Origin: CAWATZ01 sp963784995
Lineage (GTDB): Bacteria; Planctomycetota; Planctomycetia; Gemmatales; Gemmataceae
DNA length: 64,000 bases
NCBI GenBank assembly: GCA_963784995.1
Contig: CAWATZ010000013.1
Coordinates: forward strand, 930,001-994,000
Direction: 5' to 3'
Position numbers and translations under genes: made by a program. Positions 54,902 through 64,000 of the stretch are shown in pieces (within the stretch, counting starts at the first letter, position 1; the number at the start of each line of letters is the position of its first letter). Under the pieces are notes generated by a model, which saw only the letters and a program-made list of their open reading frames with translations, did not search any database and was not told the origin of the DNA.

Positions 54902-55889
54902 ATGAACAAGAGCCCACGGCGAGCGGCAGCAAGCAATGGCCCCTCTCCCCAGCCAGGCAAGGAGAGCAAAACACTTCCCGCTCGTGTTCTCAAGATCAGT
55001 GGCTGGATCGGCAGTGGGATTGTCGCCCTGGTCAGGGTTGTTGCCGGCCTGGTGGCCATCCTGGAGTACGGCGAAAAGCATCGTTCCGGGACGGGTCCTG
55101 ATGCTTCCCTCTCTGGGGCAGACCGCCAGCCCTCTCGAGATCGCATCTTCCGAAATACGCTGGACTTGCTATCGGCCATCGCGGGAGATCTGGAGTCTCT
55201 TCCGGAAAACGAACGACCGCAGCGGCGCTATTGCACCCTGGTCCATTTACACAACAATCGCAACGTCCCGGAAACGGACCTGGAAAACACCCGGGAACTG
55301 TTACGGCAAACCGTCCACAGCCTGGCGCTGACCTCCGGCACCGAGGAGTTGAAAGTCATCGATCCCGACAGGACCATCTTTGCCTTCAACCTGTCTCTGT
55401 GGGGCTGGAAAGACGAGGACTGGCGTCGCTTGCTCAAAAAGTATCCCTATGGTCTTGATGCCACGGAGTCGGCCAACCCGAGCCTGCGGGCTCGGGACGA
55501 CCAGGTCCAGCGTCTGTCGCAGAGTCTGCTCTGTCACGTCCGTGGAGACTGGCTGATCCAGGAGTTAGTTCGCCTTTCCCCTCAGCCGCAGACGCCCGCC
55601 TGGGCAACACTCTCCCGATCGGAAGCGATCCAGGTCCCTGGTGCGCGGGTATCCGGCTCAGACCCTGGATCTCAAGGGCACGGCCGCCGAGCTGGGTCTG
55701 TCGGAGGGCGGCGAGCTGGAGCAAAAGCTTCGCGATGAGCCGCGCTTTCGTCAGCAGCTCGGGCTCGGCCCCTTACTCCAGGGGGGCGTCATTCGCCGAG
55801 ACACCTGGGAATCATTGCAATCCCCCGTGTCGCCGTTTCAGGAAGTCGGCCGGGAATTGCGCCTGGGAACGCCGGTCCGCATTCAGTAA
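54902..55889 (+). pseudogene. Unknown membrane-anchored protein, one frameshift; paralogue remnant downstream
   Basis: From the ATG at 54902 there is a membrane segment ('ISGWIGSGIVALVRVVAGLV' onward) followed by a soluble domain with 'RYCTLVHLHNNRNVPETDLE', 'IDPDRTIFAFNLSLWGWKDE' then DWRRLL, and 'HVRGDWLIQELVRLS'. Near 55630 the frame changes; the rest reads 'RGYPAQTLDLKGTAAELGLS' and ends 'FQEVGRELRLGTPVRIQ' at 55889. This module resembles the N-terminal part of large secreted planctomycete and proteobacterial c-type-cytochrome proteins, but I cannot name the family. A degenerate relative lies at 58022-58738, with the kinase remnant between them. Confidence 0.6.
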
Positions 55890-55948
55890 CGCGACGGAAG
55901 AATCCCTCGGCCATCTTTCGGCACGTGGACCCACTCGGCCAGAAAGTT

Positions 55949-56509
55949 ATGGACCAGAAAACGCCTTCCTCCTTGCTGACCAGACTGCGCCGGGGGGCCA
56001 CCCCGGCGGACTGGGAACGGTTTGTCAAGCTCTACAAGCCTTTGCTTGATCGCTGGGCCCACGCCCTGCCTCTTTCAGACGCTGATGCCGAGGACCTGAT
56101 TCAGGAGGTGTTCGTCAAGCTGATCAGGAAACTGCCCAGCTTTGAATACGACGATGCCAGGGGCAGTTTCCGGGGCTGGTTGCGGACCATTCTGCTCAAC
56201 GCCTGGGGCAACCACTGTGCCAAAAAGAACCTGGAGTTGCTTCCGCCAGGTGCGGAGCAGGAGATCGTCGCTCCTCCAGATCCCGCCGCCGATCTGCAAG
56301 AACAACAGTTGCTCATCGCCCTGCGCCCTGGAACTGGCCCAGGCCAATTATCCTCCGGAAACGTTCGCGCTTTTTCAGGACTACGTCCTCAACGACCGAC
56401 CAGCCGCCGAACTCGCTCAAGAACGGGAGGTCCGATTAACCAGGTCTACGTGACCAAATATCGAATCCTCCACTGGCTCCGCGAACAGCTCCAGGGATTG
56501 CTCGACTGA
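55949..56509 (+). CDS. ECF-type sigma factor, with two compensating frame changes
   Basis: This is a sigma-70-like factor of about 186 residues. Region 2 reads 'WERFVKLYKPLLDRWAHALP' then 'DADAEDLIQEVFVKLIRKLP', and 'GSFRGWLRTILLNAWGNHCA' follows. Region 4 ends 'INQVYVTKYRILHWLREQL'. Between them, from about 56325 to 56430, the expected sequence 'ALELAQANYPPETFALFQDY' then VLNDRPAAELAQEREV lies in a different frame, so the open frame there reads as unrelated Arg-rich residues. Two opposite single-base changes explain this. ATG 55949 is chosen; a GTG at 55925 is possible. It is followed by a kinase gene, the usual ECF-STK pairing of planctomycetes. Confidence 0.75.
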   Translation: MDQKTPSSLLTRLRRGATPADWERFVKLYKPLLDRWAHALPLSDADAEDLIQEVFVKLIRKLPSFEYDDARGSFRGWLRTILLNAWGNHCAKKNLELLPPGAEQEIVAPPDPAADLQEQQLLIALRPGTGPGQLSSGNVRAFSGLRPQRPTSRRTRSRTGGPINQVYVTKYRILHWLREQLQGLLD

Positions 56510-56618
56510 GCTTTCTGGGAAAAAACGGAAAAACCGAACAGATTCGGCCGGCTCGACTGTACGTGTCTTTGAAGGATCGATGAGCGGAAGAGTTTGCTCC
56601 AGGTTCAGGAGTCTTCTG

Positions 56619-58021
56619 ATGCCGAGTGTTGTTACCTGCCCAGTGATCGAAGAGCTGCGGGGCCTGCTGCTCGGGCACTTACCTGCCGAGGCCGGCGAAC
56701 GGGTCGCGCGCCACCTGGAGCAGTGTCCGTGCTGCACGGCCATGCTTGCCTCGTTGCCCGACACGGACTCTTTCGTCGAAGCGGTGAAGAACGCTCCGGA
56801 GCGGCTGCGGTCTCCCGATGAACAGGCCTGTGTCGACCGGCTGCTGCCGCCTGGCGCGGTCACTTGCGGGGAGTGAAGCGCTGTCGCTTGCTGTTCCGCC
56901 TACGAGTGGCCCGCTGCTCCGCCTGGGATGTCCTCGCTCCTGCTCAAACCGACGAGGAGCTGGGCTGGTTTGGCCCTTATCGCGTCCTCAAAATCCTGGG
57001 CAAGGGCGGCATGGGCCTGGTGGTCGAGGCTGAAGACCCCAGGGTGGCCCGCCGCGTTGCCATCAGACGGTGGAGATAAGGAACTGGCCCACGACCCGCA
57101 GTATCGCGACCGTTTCCTGCGCGAGCGCGGCTGGTGGCCTCGCTTCAGCACGATCACGTTTTTCCAATCTACCACGTCGGCGAAGAAGTGCCGCCCCTAT
57201 CTCGTCATGCCCTTGGTGCCGGGAAGAGACCTGGATAAGCGGCTGGAGCAAGAGAAACCCCTGTTGGCGGGGGAAGTCATTCGTCTGGGGCGTGAAATGG
57301 CTCTGGGATTGGCGGCGACGCATGCGAAGGGGCTGATTCACCGCGACATCAAACCGAGCAACGTCTGGTTGGAAGAGCTGACCAGCGGCCCGAAAGCCAG
57401 TGACAGGGTCGGCGGCATCGAGGCCGCTCTTCGGGGCTAGCCAGCACTGCGTCAAGATCCTCGATTGCGGCTTAGCTCGAGCTTGAAACCGAGCAGGGCT
57501 TGACCTCCACCCATGCGGTGATGGGCACGGTCGGCTATTTTGCTCCCGAACAGGCACAGGGCGGACCGGTTGACGAGCGCTGTGATCTGTTCAGCCTGGG
57601 AGTGGTGCTGTATCGAGCGTGCAGCGGGCAGATGCCCTTTGCCGCCGACAACCTGCTGGCCTACGTGTCCGCCCTGGGAGGCACAACTCCGCCGCGGTCC
57701 CTGGGGGAACTGCGGCCGGACTTGCCGCCCGCGCTGATCGAGCTGATCCACCGCCTGCTGGCCCGGAACGCGAAAGACCGCCGCGGTTCAGCCCACGAGG
57801 TTGCCGAAGAACTGAAGCGGTTGCTGGTCCCGCCGCCGCTCCCACCTCTTCCGGTCGCGCCGGCTCCACGCTCCTGGGGCTGGACGACCGCTGTCCTGCT
57901 GCTGCTGTTGTTGCCCCCGGCGGTCTACATTGCCGTACTCGGGACCACGCCGCGCGGGCATCCCAAACCAGCCGAACACCCGCTGCTCGGATCACTCGCT
58001 GGCAGGTCCCGGGACATCTGA
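56619..58021 (+). pseudogene. Ser/Thr kinase with N-terminal zinc finger, multiply frameshifted
   Basis: The ATG at 56619 follows a CAGGAG. The N-terminus is an anti-sigma-like zinc finger with 'HLPAEAGERVARHLEQCPCC'. The kinase domain is then spread over several frames: 'YRVLKILGKGGMGLVVEAED' near 56975, a piece with 'LAHDPQYRDRFLRE' near 57085, 'PPYLVMPLVPGRDLDKRLEQ' near 57190, 'GLIHRDIKPSNVWLE' near 57330, and 'MGTVGYFAPEQAQGGPVDER' near 57522. It ends in a membrane segment ('TTAVLLLLLLPPAVYIAVLG') and stops at 58021. At least four frame changes separate the pieces, so it is not one protein as read. It pairs with the sigma factor directly upstream. Confidence 0.78.
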
Positions 58022-58738
58022 AACCTGGTCGCGTGGACTGCTCGACGTTCAGTCGGCCCTGGTCGATGATCCCAGAAGAGTGCCGGAAACGGATCGGCCC
58101 GGCCGTCGTTATCTGACCTGGTTCACCAGCCAGAGCTCACGGCCTCGGACAGCGAGCGGAAACCAGCGTCAGCTCTTGCGGGAAACGTTCTCTCAGCTGA
58201 CAATCCCAGATGATCCCGGTGCCTTGCGAGCTGGCGATCCGCAGCAGACGCTTTTTGCCCTGGAGCTGGATGAGGTTGCCTGGAGCTAGAACGAGTGGCA
58301 TCGGCTGCTGCGGTGTTATGCGTATGGGTTGAACTACCTGGGATCGGGCAACACGGACTTGCAGGTCAAGGACCAACGGATGCAGGAGTGGACCCATTGC
58401 CTGACCCATCAGGTCCGCGGCGACTGGCTGGTGCAGGCCCTGCTAAACTCGGGGCAAGAACTGACCACGGAAGTTCGCAAACTCGCAGCCGGCTACGCAG
58501 ACGCGCCGCGGGTCCAGACGCGGTTGCCGCCGAGTAGGCACGGCGGACCACGCACTAGGGGATGATCCGCATTCGGAAACTCCACACTGGCCGAGATGAA
58601 AGGCCTGGCCCCACTCATGGAGGGCCAAAGCATCCCCCGCCGGGTCCTGGAGGAGAAAAAGGGACTGTCTCTCTTTCAGGATTTGGCCGTGGAGCTGAAA
58701 CTCGGCACGGACTGCGTACTTACCTTGCTCAGGAGATG
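58022..58738 (+). pseudogene. Degenerate paralogue of the 54902-55889 protein
   Basis: Fragments in several frames recall that protein: 'RRYLTWFTSQSSRPR', 'NQRQLLRETFSQLTIPDDPG' then 'GDPQQTLFALELDEVAWS', then after an in-frame stop 'WHRLLRCYAYGLNYLGSGNT' and 'HQVRGDWLVQALLNSGQEL', and at the end 'LAPLMEGQSIPRRVLEEKKG' with 'FQDLAVELKLGTDCV'. The order is conserved, so it was once a full copy. Several stops and frame changes interrupt it. Confidence 0.6.
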
Positions 58739-58741
58739 AGA

Positions 58742-59760
58742 ATGCACCGCACACCGACTGTTCGCCTGGCCCTGCTCGGCTTGCTGGCGTGCTCCGCTGG
58801 GACATCTCCTGGTGCTGCAGAACCTGCAGCTGGAACTCAAGGAAATCGCCAGGGAAATCGAGAAATTGCTGACTCTACGCGGTCAGCAGATGGTAAGCAT
58901 CAAGCCGTTTAGTGCAAGAACGAGGACTTCGAGGCCAATCCGGGGCGGGATTTGCAGTTGCTGAGCGACGTAGTTGCTTCAGCTGGGGATCAAGAGTGCG
59001 GCCGACGGCCGTTATCGGGGACCAGTCGGAGCCACACGAAAAAACGATGCGGCTCCTCGTGAACCTGACTGCGGTGTTTGACAGGGACAACTCGCTCTTG
59101 CACGAACAGCGCTATGGCGAAGGGTTCTTCCTCGGCATGTGCGTAGACGCTGTTCCTGCCGCACTCGGCGCAGCGGAAGTACGGGAAACGGTCATTATCC
59201 AGGGAATGGACAAACCGAAGGTCACTGGCCGACAACCGGGTAAGTACGCACGCCGATTGTCCTATGGAGTGGAGATCTGGGTCAAGCAAGGCAACGCGTA
59301 CAAGCCGCGAACGCCCCGTGACGAGGGCGGTTGGGTCCACGTGGCGCGGGAGCAGGGAGATGTTTTCGCCGTCCGCCTGGTCAACAAGGCGGATCACGAA
59401 GTGGCGGCCACGCTGACCCTCGATGGCTTGCACGCTCTCCGTTTCAGCGAGATCGAGGATCGCAAGACCCAGCGTCCCGCCCTGGTGCCCTTCCTCGTGC
59501 CCGCCAGGCAATCGGTCCTGATCCGGGGCTGGCCGATCAACCTCAGCAAGTCGGACGAATTCCTCGTGACCAGCTATGCGAAGAGCGCGGCCAAGGAACT
59601 GAACAGCGACCCGGGCAAAATTGGCGTGATCGGCGTGCAGTTCGCCGCCGCCTGGAAGGTTGGGGCCAATCGCCCCGCCGACGAACCCAAAGGCAAGGCC
59701 GGTGAAAACATCGGCCTGCTGTCCCGCCACGAGCCACGGCCTTCCAGCCGAGGAACGTAG
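58742..59760 (+). pseudogene. Degenerate gene; C-terminal domain linked to caspase-like proteins
   Basis: An ATG at 58742 opens a signal-like sequence ('LALLGLLACSAGTSPG'), then the frame changes to 'NLQLELKEIAREIEKLL', and later a long stretch from about 59045 to 59700 is coherent: 'RLLVNLTAVFDRDNSLLHEQ', 'FAVRLVNKADHEVAATLTLD', 'VPARQSVLIRGWPINLSKSD' and 'VTSYAKSAAKELNSDPGKIG'. I recall this last domain from planctomycete proteins linked to caspase-like peptidases, but I cannot name it. The caspase-like fragment follows at once. Confidence 0.5.
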
Positions 59761-59878
59761 ACAGCGTTCCGCGGGCGATGGTGACCAGACGCTGCAACGC
59801 TGATAGGCACAGCGGACCACGCACGTACCGGGGATGATCCGCAGTGCGCCGCAAGGACTGTCCTCCAAAGAACACTCG

Positions 59879-60853
59879 ATGCCAAGGATCAGACGTAAAC
59901 CGTGTCTACAGAAACACGCTATCCGAAAGGCGACAAGCCGGTCGATTGGCCATGTCCCGAATTCGCTGAGGATTCTGGGATTTATGTTGATGTTCGTTCC
60001 CAGTCGCGGGTGCTCAGGTCAGGGAGGTTCCTCAGCCAAATCAGCCAGGCCCGAGCCCCAGGACAGAGGCTCAAACTGCCCCGGACCCGATGCTGGACGG
60101 CGGTATGCGTTCCTGGTTTCGGTGCAGCGATACGACTCGCCCGATTTTCCCGACCTGCTTGTCACTGATGCGGCCGGTGACGACTGGCTGAGGTGCGGGA
60201 CAGTTCCGCTTTCAACCCGAGCACATTGTTGAAAGGGAAGGGCCAGAACGAGCCCTTGTCCCGACGGCGAACGAATCGGACGCAATGGAGATCTGCTCAA
60301 TAAATGCACGCGGGATGATGTGCGCTGGTGGCGCTAGATGGCATGGCATCGAACCAAGGGTCGCCAGGACAAGAAGCTCTTCTTCTGCGCCTACGTGGAA
60401 CGCCAGGGAGCTGAAGATCAGACCATGGTCGCCATGATGCAATCTACCCAGGCTGGGCCAGTGTCCCGCCGGCTGAGTTTCTGGTCGTGATGCCTGCCGG
60501 AACGAACCTGGGGAGATAGGGGCTCGCCAAGGACCTGGCTTCGTCAGTGTGACGTCGTGCTGTTGGCAGCGATGTGATCGCCTACTACAGTTGCTCGGCG
60601 GGTGACGCTCCTATGAGACGGAGAAACTGGGACATGGGGTCTTCTTCTTCCTCCTGAAGGGACTCCGTGGCGAACCGGGGCGCCCAGGAGGACCACCCGC
60701 CTATTATCGGGACGGAGCCCTTGTCTGGTACAGCCTGGTTGACTATATCAACCGCGAAGTCCCCACGTACACAGACACATCCCTCCGGCTCAAGCAACAA
60801 CCCGATTTCAAGGGGCTACCAACAGCCGGTTGCCGATTGCTTTCTGTCCTGGT
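59879..60853 (+). pseudogene. Caspase-like (peptidase C14) protein, heavily decayed
   Basis: The frame from 59879 has an N-terminal segment and 'GRRYAFLVSVQRYDSPDFPD', the first strand of a C14 caspase fold. After frame changes come 'EHIVEREGPERALVPTANES', a 'WHGIE' that fits the catalytic His, and near 60580 'VIAYYSCSAGDA', fitting the catalytic Cys in an orthocaspase motif. From about 60637 the text reads 'GVFFFLLKGLRGEPGRPGGP' and 'VWYSLVDYINREVPTYTDTS', the rest of the p20/p10 region. Many stops and shifts make a functional protein impossible as read. Caspase homologues of this type are frequent in planctomycetes. Confidence 0.6.
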
Positions 60854-61713
60854 AAGACGGCAGCTGTTCAACCACAGAGGCCAGGCGGGCAAGGTGGCCG
60901 CGTTGGGCCGGTTGTTCCCCCAGCCCTCAGGTCGTGGGCGATCCAGTGTGACCGGGCCTTGGTCCTGGCGATCCCGCATGACGATCACGCTGGAGAAAGT
61001 CGAGTTGCGTGATGACCGGCTGATGCGGTGGCTTCACGTTCTGGACGATGTCGGGGAAAGACTCGTCCTTGCATAGCTTGCGGGAGCAAGCACGTCCTCG
61101 CGGGTCAAAATGGGAGTGTGCTGCACCCAGCCGCATTTGGCGGCTCTTCCCTGATGGGCAGAAACTCTCCTAAAGCGCTTGATTTCCAAGAACCATATCC
61201 TGATGCGAAAACCTTGACTGCACGAATGCGAGGCGGACCTGGCTGGACTCAATGGAACCGATTGTCGAAGTTCACTCGCCCGGCCGTCGGTGGTCACCAC
61301 CGCCGACCTCAGCCGTAGAAGAACGGATCGCGGTGCGGTTGTGGCCGGGCGGGCGGAGGAGGCCGAGGGAAGAAGAGAGCGGAGTCGGGGGCCCGGCGTT
61401 GCTCGGATGGTACTCATGGTATCCCTCGACAGGAACCTGCGTTGCTCCCCGCAGCATACCAACGGGACCAAGGGAGGGACCAGCGGCAAACAACCTGACA
61501 AGGTGACAAGGTGACAAGGGTGACAAGGTGACAGGTTTTCGTTCGACCTGACACAATACCCACAAGGGGGGGTGTCAAGGGCGCTTCAAGGCCCAATCAA
61601 CATCAGCAACAACACGCAGCTCACTATGGGGATCAGAAGATCAGCACAGTAAAAAAGAGTACAATCCCCGGATAGGGTGAGGGTGAAGGGGGGGGGAAGA
61701 GGGGGGACAGGAA
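60854..61713. other. Gap with no recognised gene
   Basis: No frame on either strand shows family motifs. The region may hold further debris of the decayed locus to the left. A GTGACAAG repeat lies at 61496-61535. The right end, next to the stop of the kinase gene at 61714, contains a purine-rich stretch (GGGTGAAGGGGGGGGGAAGAGG). Confidence 0.4.
61496..61535. repeat. Short tandem GTGACAAG repeat
   Basis: Four to five units of TGACAAGG(G/T) follow each other, ending in GTGACAGG. The units are 8-9 bases. Such runs are frequent in Gemmata-like genomes from memory; no function is suggested. Confidence 0.7.
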
Positions 61714-64000
61714 TTACCTGGGCACCGCCCACAGCCGCACGGCCCCATCGCGGCCACCGGAGGCGAGCGTCCGCCCATCCGGGGAGAACGCCACCGTCCC
61801 CACCGCCCCGGTGTGTCCCTTCAGCACCTCCAGCTCCTTGTGCCCCACCGCATCCCAGAGCCGGATCACGTGATCCTCGCCGGCGGAGGCCAGGGTTTTG
61901 CCGTCTGGTGAGAAGGCCACGGCCAGGACGTTCTCGGTGTGCCCTTGCAGGGTCGCCAGCACGTTGCCGGTCCGGACGTCCCACAGATGGACCATCTTGT
62001 CCCGGCCGCCCGAGGCGATCGTCTTGCCGTCGGCGGAGAAGGCCACGCCGTAGACGCCGCCTCCGGGGGTTGTCAGGGTCAGCAACTCCTGGCCGCTCTT
62101 GACGTCCCACAGCTTGATGGTCCGGTCGTTGCCCGTCGAGGCCACCGTGGTCCCATCCGGAGAGAAGGCCACGCTCCGCACCATGCCAACGTGTCCCCGG
62201 GGCAAGATCCGCTCCTTGCCCGACTCCAGGTCCCAGAGATGTACTCCCCCATCGCGCGTCCCGGTCACCAGCAGCTTGCCGTCCGGTGAAAAGGCGACGC
62301 TCCGCACCGGGGAGGCGTGTTTCAGCTCCTTCCGCTGCTGGTCCCCGGGCGGCTGCCACAAGCGCGTGGCATCGTCGCTGGTGGTGGCCAGCTGGTTGCC
62401 CACCGGGGAATAGGCCAGGCACCAGATCGAGCCCCGGTGGGCGTTGAGGGTGCCGCGAATCCGCTGCTCGGCCAGGTCCCAGAGCTTGACCGTGCCGTCC
62501 TCGTTGGCCATGGCCAGGGTCGAGCCGTCCGGAGAGAAGGCCACCGAAAAGATCGAGCCGTCATTGGCGTTGGCGTTGATGACGGCCAGGGGAGCCGGGG
62601 AGGGCGGTTCGACAGGCGTCACGGCAGCAGGGCCCGGAAACAGCGCGATCCAGCCGACCCGCTCCGCGATCACGAAACCGCTGACCAGGAACAGCAGCAC
62701 TCCTGCCAGAAGGAGGGTGGTGGTGCGCCAGCGGTTGCGGCCTTTCCGGAGCCGATTCAGTCCGTCGCTGACGCTTCCGGCTCGTTTGTCCGGTAGAGCG
62801 GGGACCTGGATGGCGGACATCGGGTGCATGGCGCACAGGTGCTCGGCCAGCAGGGCGGCCACCTCGCCGGCCGTCTGGATGCGGTCGGCCGGGGACTTGG
62901 CCAGCAAGCGGTCGATGATGCCGCCGAGCCAGTCGGGAATGTCCGGGTTCAGCTCGGCGATGGGCCGATGCGGCTCGTCGGCCAGCTGGCGCAGCACGGC
63001 CAGCGGCGTCTTGCCGGTCCAGGGTGGTTCGCCCGCACACAGCTCGTATAGGACCACACCCAGGCTGAACAGGTCGCCGCGCTGGTCGGAGTCCTCGCCG
63101 CGGGCCTGTTCGGGCGACATGTACAGCGGCGTTCCCGCCACGAAGCCCGACTGCGTCAGCTTCACGTCCTCGGTGGCCCGGGCCAGGCCGAAGTCGGTCA
63201 GTTTGACGCGCCCCGTCTCCCGCTCCAGCAGGATGTTGGCCGGCTTGACGTCGCGATGGATCAGCCCGCGCGCATGAGCCGCCGCCAGGCCGGCCGCGAT
63301 CTGCATGCCGATGCGGACGATCTCGCCCAGCTCCGGACGCTGACCCTGCCGCAGCCGTTCCTCCAGCGATTCGCCCTCGATCATCTGCATGACCAGGAAC
63401 GGCAGGCCGGTCGTTTCTTCCTGCTCGACCTGGTGGACGGCGACGACGTGCTCGTGGGTCACCGAGGCCGCCGCCCGGGCCTCCCGGCAGAAGCGCTTGC
63501 GGGCCACCTCGTTGCCGGCCAGCTGCGGGTCGAGGACCTTGATCGCCACCTGCCGCTGCAAGTGCGTGTCAAAGCCCGCCAGCACCAGACCCATGCCGCC
63601 CCGGCCGATGACGCGCTCCACGTCGAAATGGCCGAGCCGGCCCAGCTGGCCCGGCGTCTCGGCCGGGGCCAGGAATTCGAGGCTTAGCCCGCTGGGGGGA
63701 GTCGGAGAAGGGGTCACGGGAGGAAGGGGCGGCGGCGTGCTCCGGCTCGGCAGCGGCGGCGGGCCTTCGCCACGGCGGTCAGCGAGGGCCGTGGGCTGCG
63801 ACGAGGTCAACGCCAGTTCGCTGTCGGGTTCGCCCGCAGGACTGGCCGGCACGAAGTCCTGTTCCACACGGCGCATGGCCGGCCAGAAGGCGGAATCGTG
63901 AGGCGGCAGCGCTGCTGTCTGCGGGGCCGTCAGAGCTTCCGTCCAGGCTTCGCCTCCGGTGGCCAGCTGTTCCAGCTGCTGCTGGCAGCGGGAGCAACCG
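61714..64000 (-). CDS. Ser/Thr kinase with WD40 propeller (N-terminus cut by window edge)
   Basis: The frame runs from the right edge of the window to the stop at 61714, so the true start lies outside; the ATG at 63876 is internal. The first residues visible, 'GCSRCQQQLEQLA', are the end of a zinc-finger-like motif, as in many ECF-associated planctomycete kinases. After a Pro-rich linker the kinase follows: 'VIGRGGMGLVLAGF', 'QVAIKVLDP', 'GLIHRDVKPANILLE', 'KLTDFGLARA' and 'AGTPLYMSPEQ', all needed residues present. A membrane segment ('TTLLLAGVLLFLVSGFVIAE') precedes seven WD40 repeats such as 'VRSVAFSPDGTTVASTGNDR' and 'VLAVAFSPDGKTLASAGEDH'. Unlike the neighbouring decayed kinase it is intact. 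Confidence 0.92.
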   Translation of the reverse strand, partial: GCSRCQQQLEQLATGGEAWTEALTAPQTAALPPHDSAFWPAMRRVEQDFVPASPAGEPDSELALTSSQPTALADRRGEGPPPLPSRSTPPPLPPVTPSPTPPSGLSLEFLAPAETPGQLGRLGHFDVERVIGRGGMGLVLAGFDTHLQRQVAIKVLDPQLAGNEVARKRFCREARAAASVTHEHVVAVHQVEQEETTGLPFLVMQMIEGESLEERLRQGQRPELGEIVRIGMQIAAGLAAAHARGLIHRDVKPANILLERETGRVKLTDFGLARATEDVKLTQSGFVAGTPLYMSPEQARGEDSDQRGDLFSLGVVLYELCAGEPPWTGKTPLAVLRQLADEPHRPIAELNPDIPDWLGGIIDRLLAKSPADRIQTAGEVAALLAEHLCAMHPMSAIQVPALPDKRAGSVSDGLNRLRKGRNRWRTTTLLLAGVLLFLVSGFVIAERVGWIALFPGPAAVTPVEPPSPAPLAVINANANDGSIFSVAFSPDGSTLAMANEDGTVKLWDLAEQRIRGTLNAHRGSIWCLAYSPVGNQLATTSDDATRLWQPPGDQQRKELKHASPVRSVAFSPDGKLLVTGTRDGGVHLWDLESGKERILPRGHVGMVRSVAFSPDGTTVASTGNDRTIKLWDVKSGQELLTLTTPGGGVYGVAFSADGKTIASGGRDKMVHLWDVRTGNVLATLQGHTENVLAVAFSPDGKTLASAGEDHVIRLWDAVGHKELEVLKGHTGAVGTVAFSPDGRTLASGGRDGAVRLWAVPR

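Noticed and set aside
55949..56509. Programmed frameshifting in the sigma factor
   Set aside because: The two frame changes compensate each other, but no slippery site or stop context was seen; two indels or errors are simpler.
61496..61535. GTGACAAG repeats as a possible CRISPR or origin iteron
   Set aside because: The units are only 8-9 bases and directly joined; no replication gene or AT-rich region is near.

Overview
This GC-rich window looks like chromosome of a planctomycete, most likely in or near the Gemmataceae. No rRNA was seen, so this rests on gene families: PSD1/DUF1553 and DUF1501 fragments, a TIGR02996 leucine-rich-repeat protein, Ser/Thr kinases fused to WD40 propellers, an ECF sigma factor beside a kinase, VIT-VWA and TPR-sulfotransferase proteins, a PVC-type cytochrome, and a secreted repeat protein with the planctomycete 'LESRVVPT' N-terminus. 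I saw no transposase, tRNA, rRNA or CRISPR array. Palindromic repeats and partial gene duplications are abundant.

Layout. 0-5.3 kb: PSD1 tail and a frameshifted second copy around a retropepsin-like protease pair; a small regulator; an ABC transporter operon. 5.3-11.5 kb: a second XRE regulator, a truncated kinase, a protein-glutaminase-like gene with an unknown partner, and a six-gene operon built from repeated small proteins and two dCTP-deaminase-like genes. 11.6-15.4 kb: one 1255-residue AmrS-AmrA-AmrB (radical SAM, AMMECR1, MEMO) fusion, with a mini-intein inserted directly before the last Cys of the radical SAM CX3CX2C motif. 15.6-20.1 kb: lipoprotein propeller, LRR protein and FHA membrane protein; the FHA gene ends a three-gene signalling operon running from 26.2 kb (kinase-WD40, zinc-ribbon membrane protein, FHA). 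26.6-30.7 kb: a multihaem cytochrome gene broken by two frameshifts.

32.1-42.8 kb is a polyketide/fatty-acid synthase-like cluster. A KS-AT-ACP gene reads rightward. Divergent from it are a KR-DH-phosphopantetheinyl-transferase gene, hotdog thioesterase sequence, a carotenoid-isomerase-like FAD oxidoreductase and a fatty-acid desaturase. The parts match an enediyne-type iterative PKS split over two divergent genes. 43-54.7 kb: a two-domain hydrolase, a TPR-sulfotransferase carrying a palindromic insert in its reading frame, a repeat-rich surface protein and a VIT-VWA protein. 54.9-61 kb is a decayed ECF sigma/kinase/caspase-like locus. The window closes inside another kinase-WD40 gene that runs off the right edge.

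At least a dozen otherwise coherent genes carry one or two small frameshifts, several in short G/C runs. Some of these may be consensus errors rather than real pseudogenes; affected genes are annotated across the break and marked.
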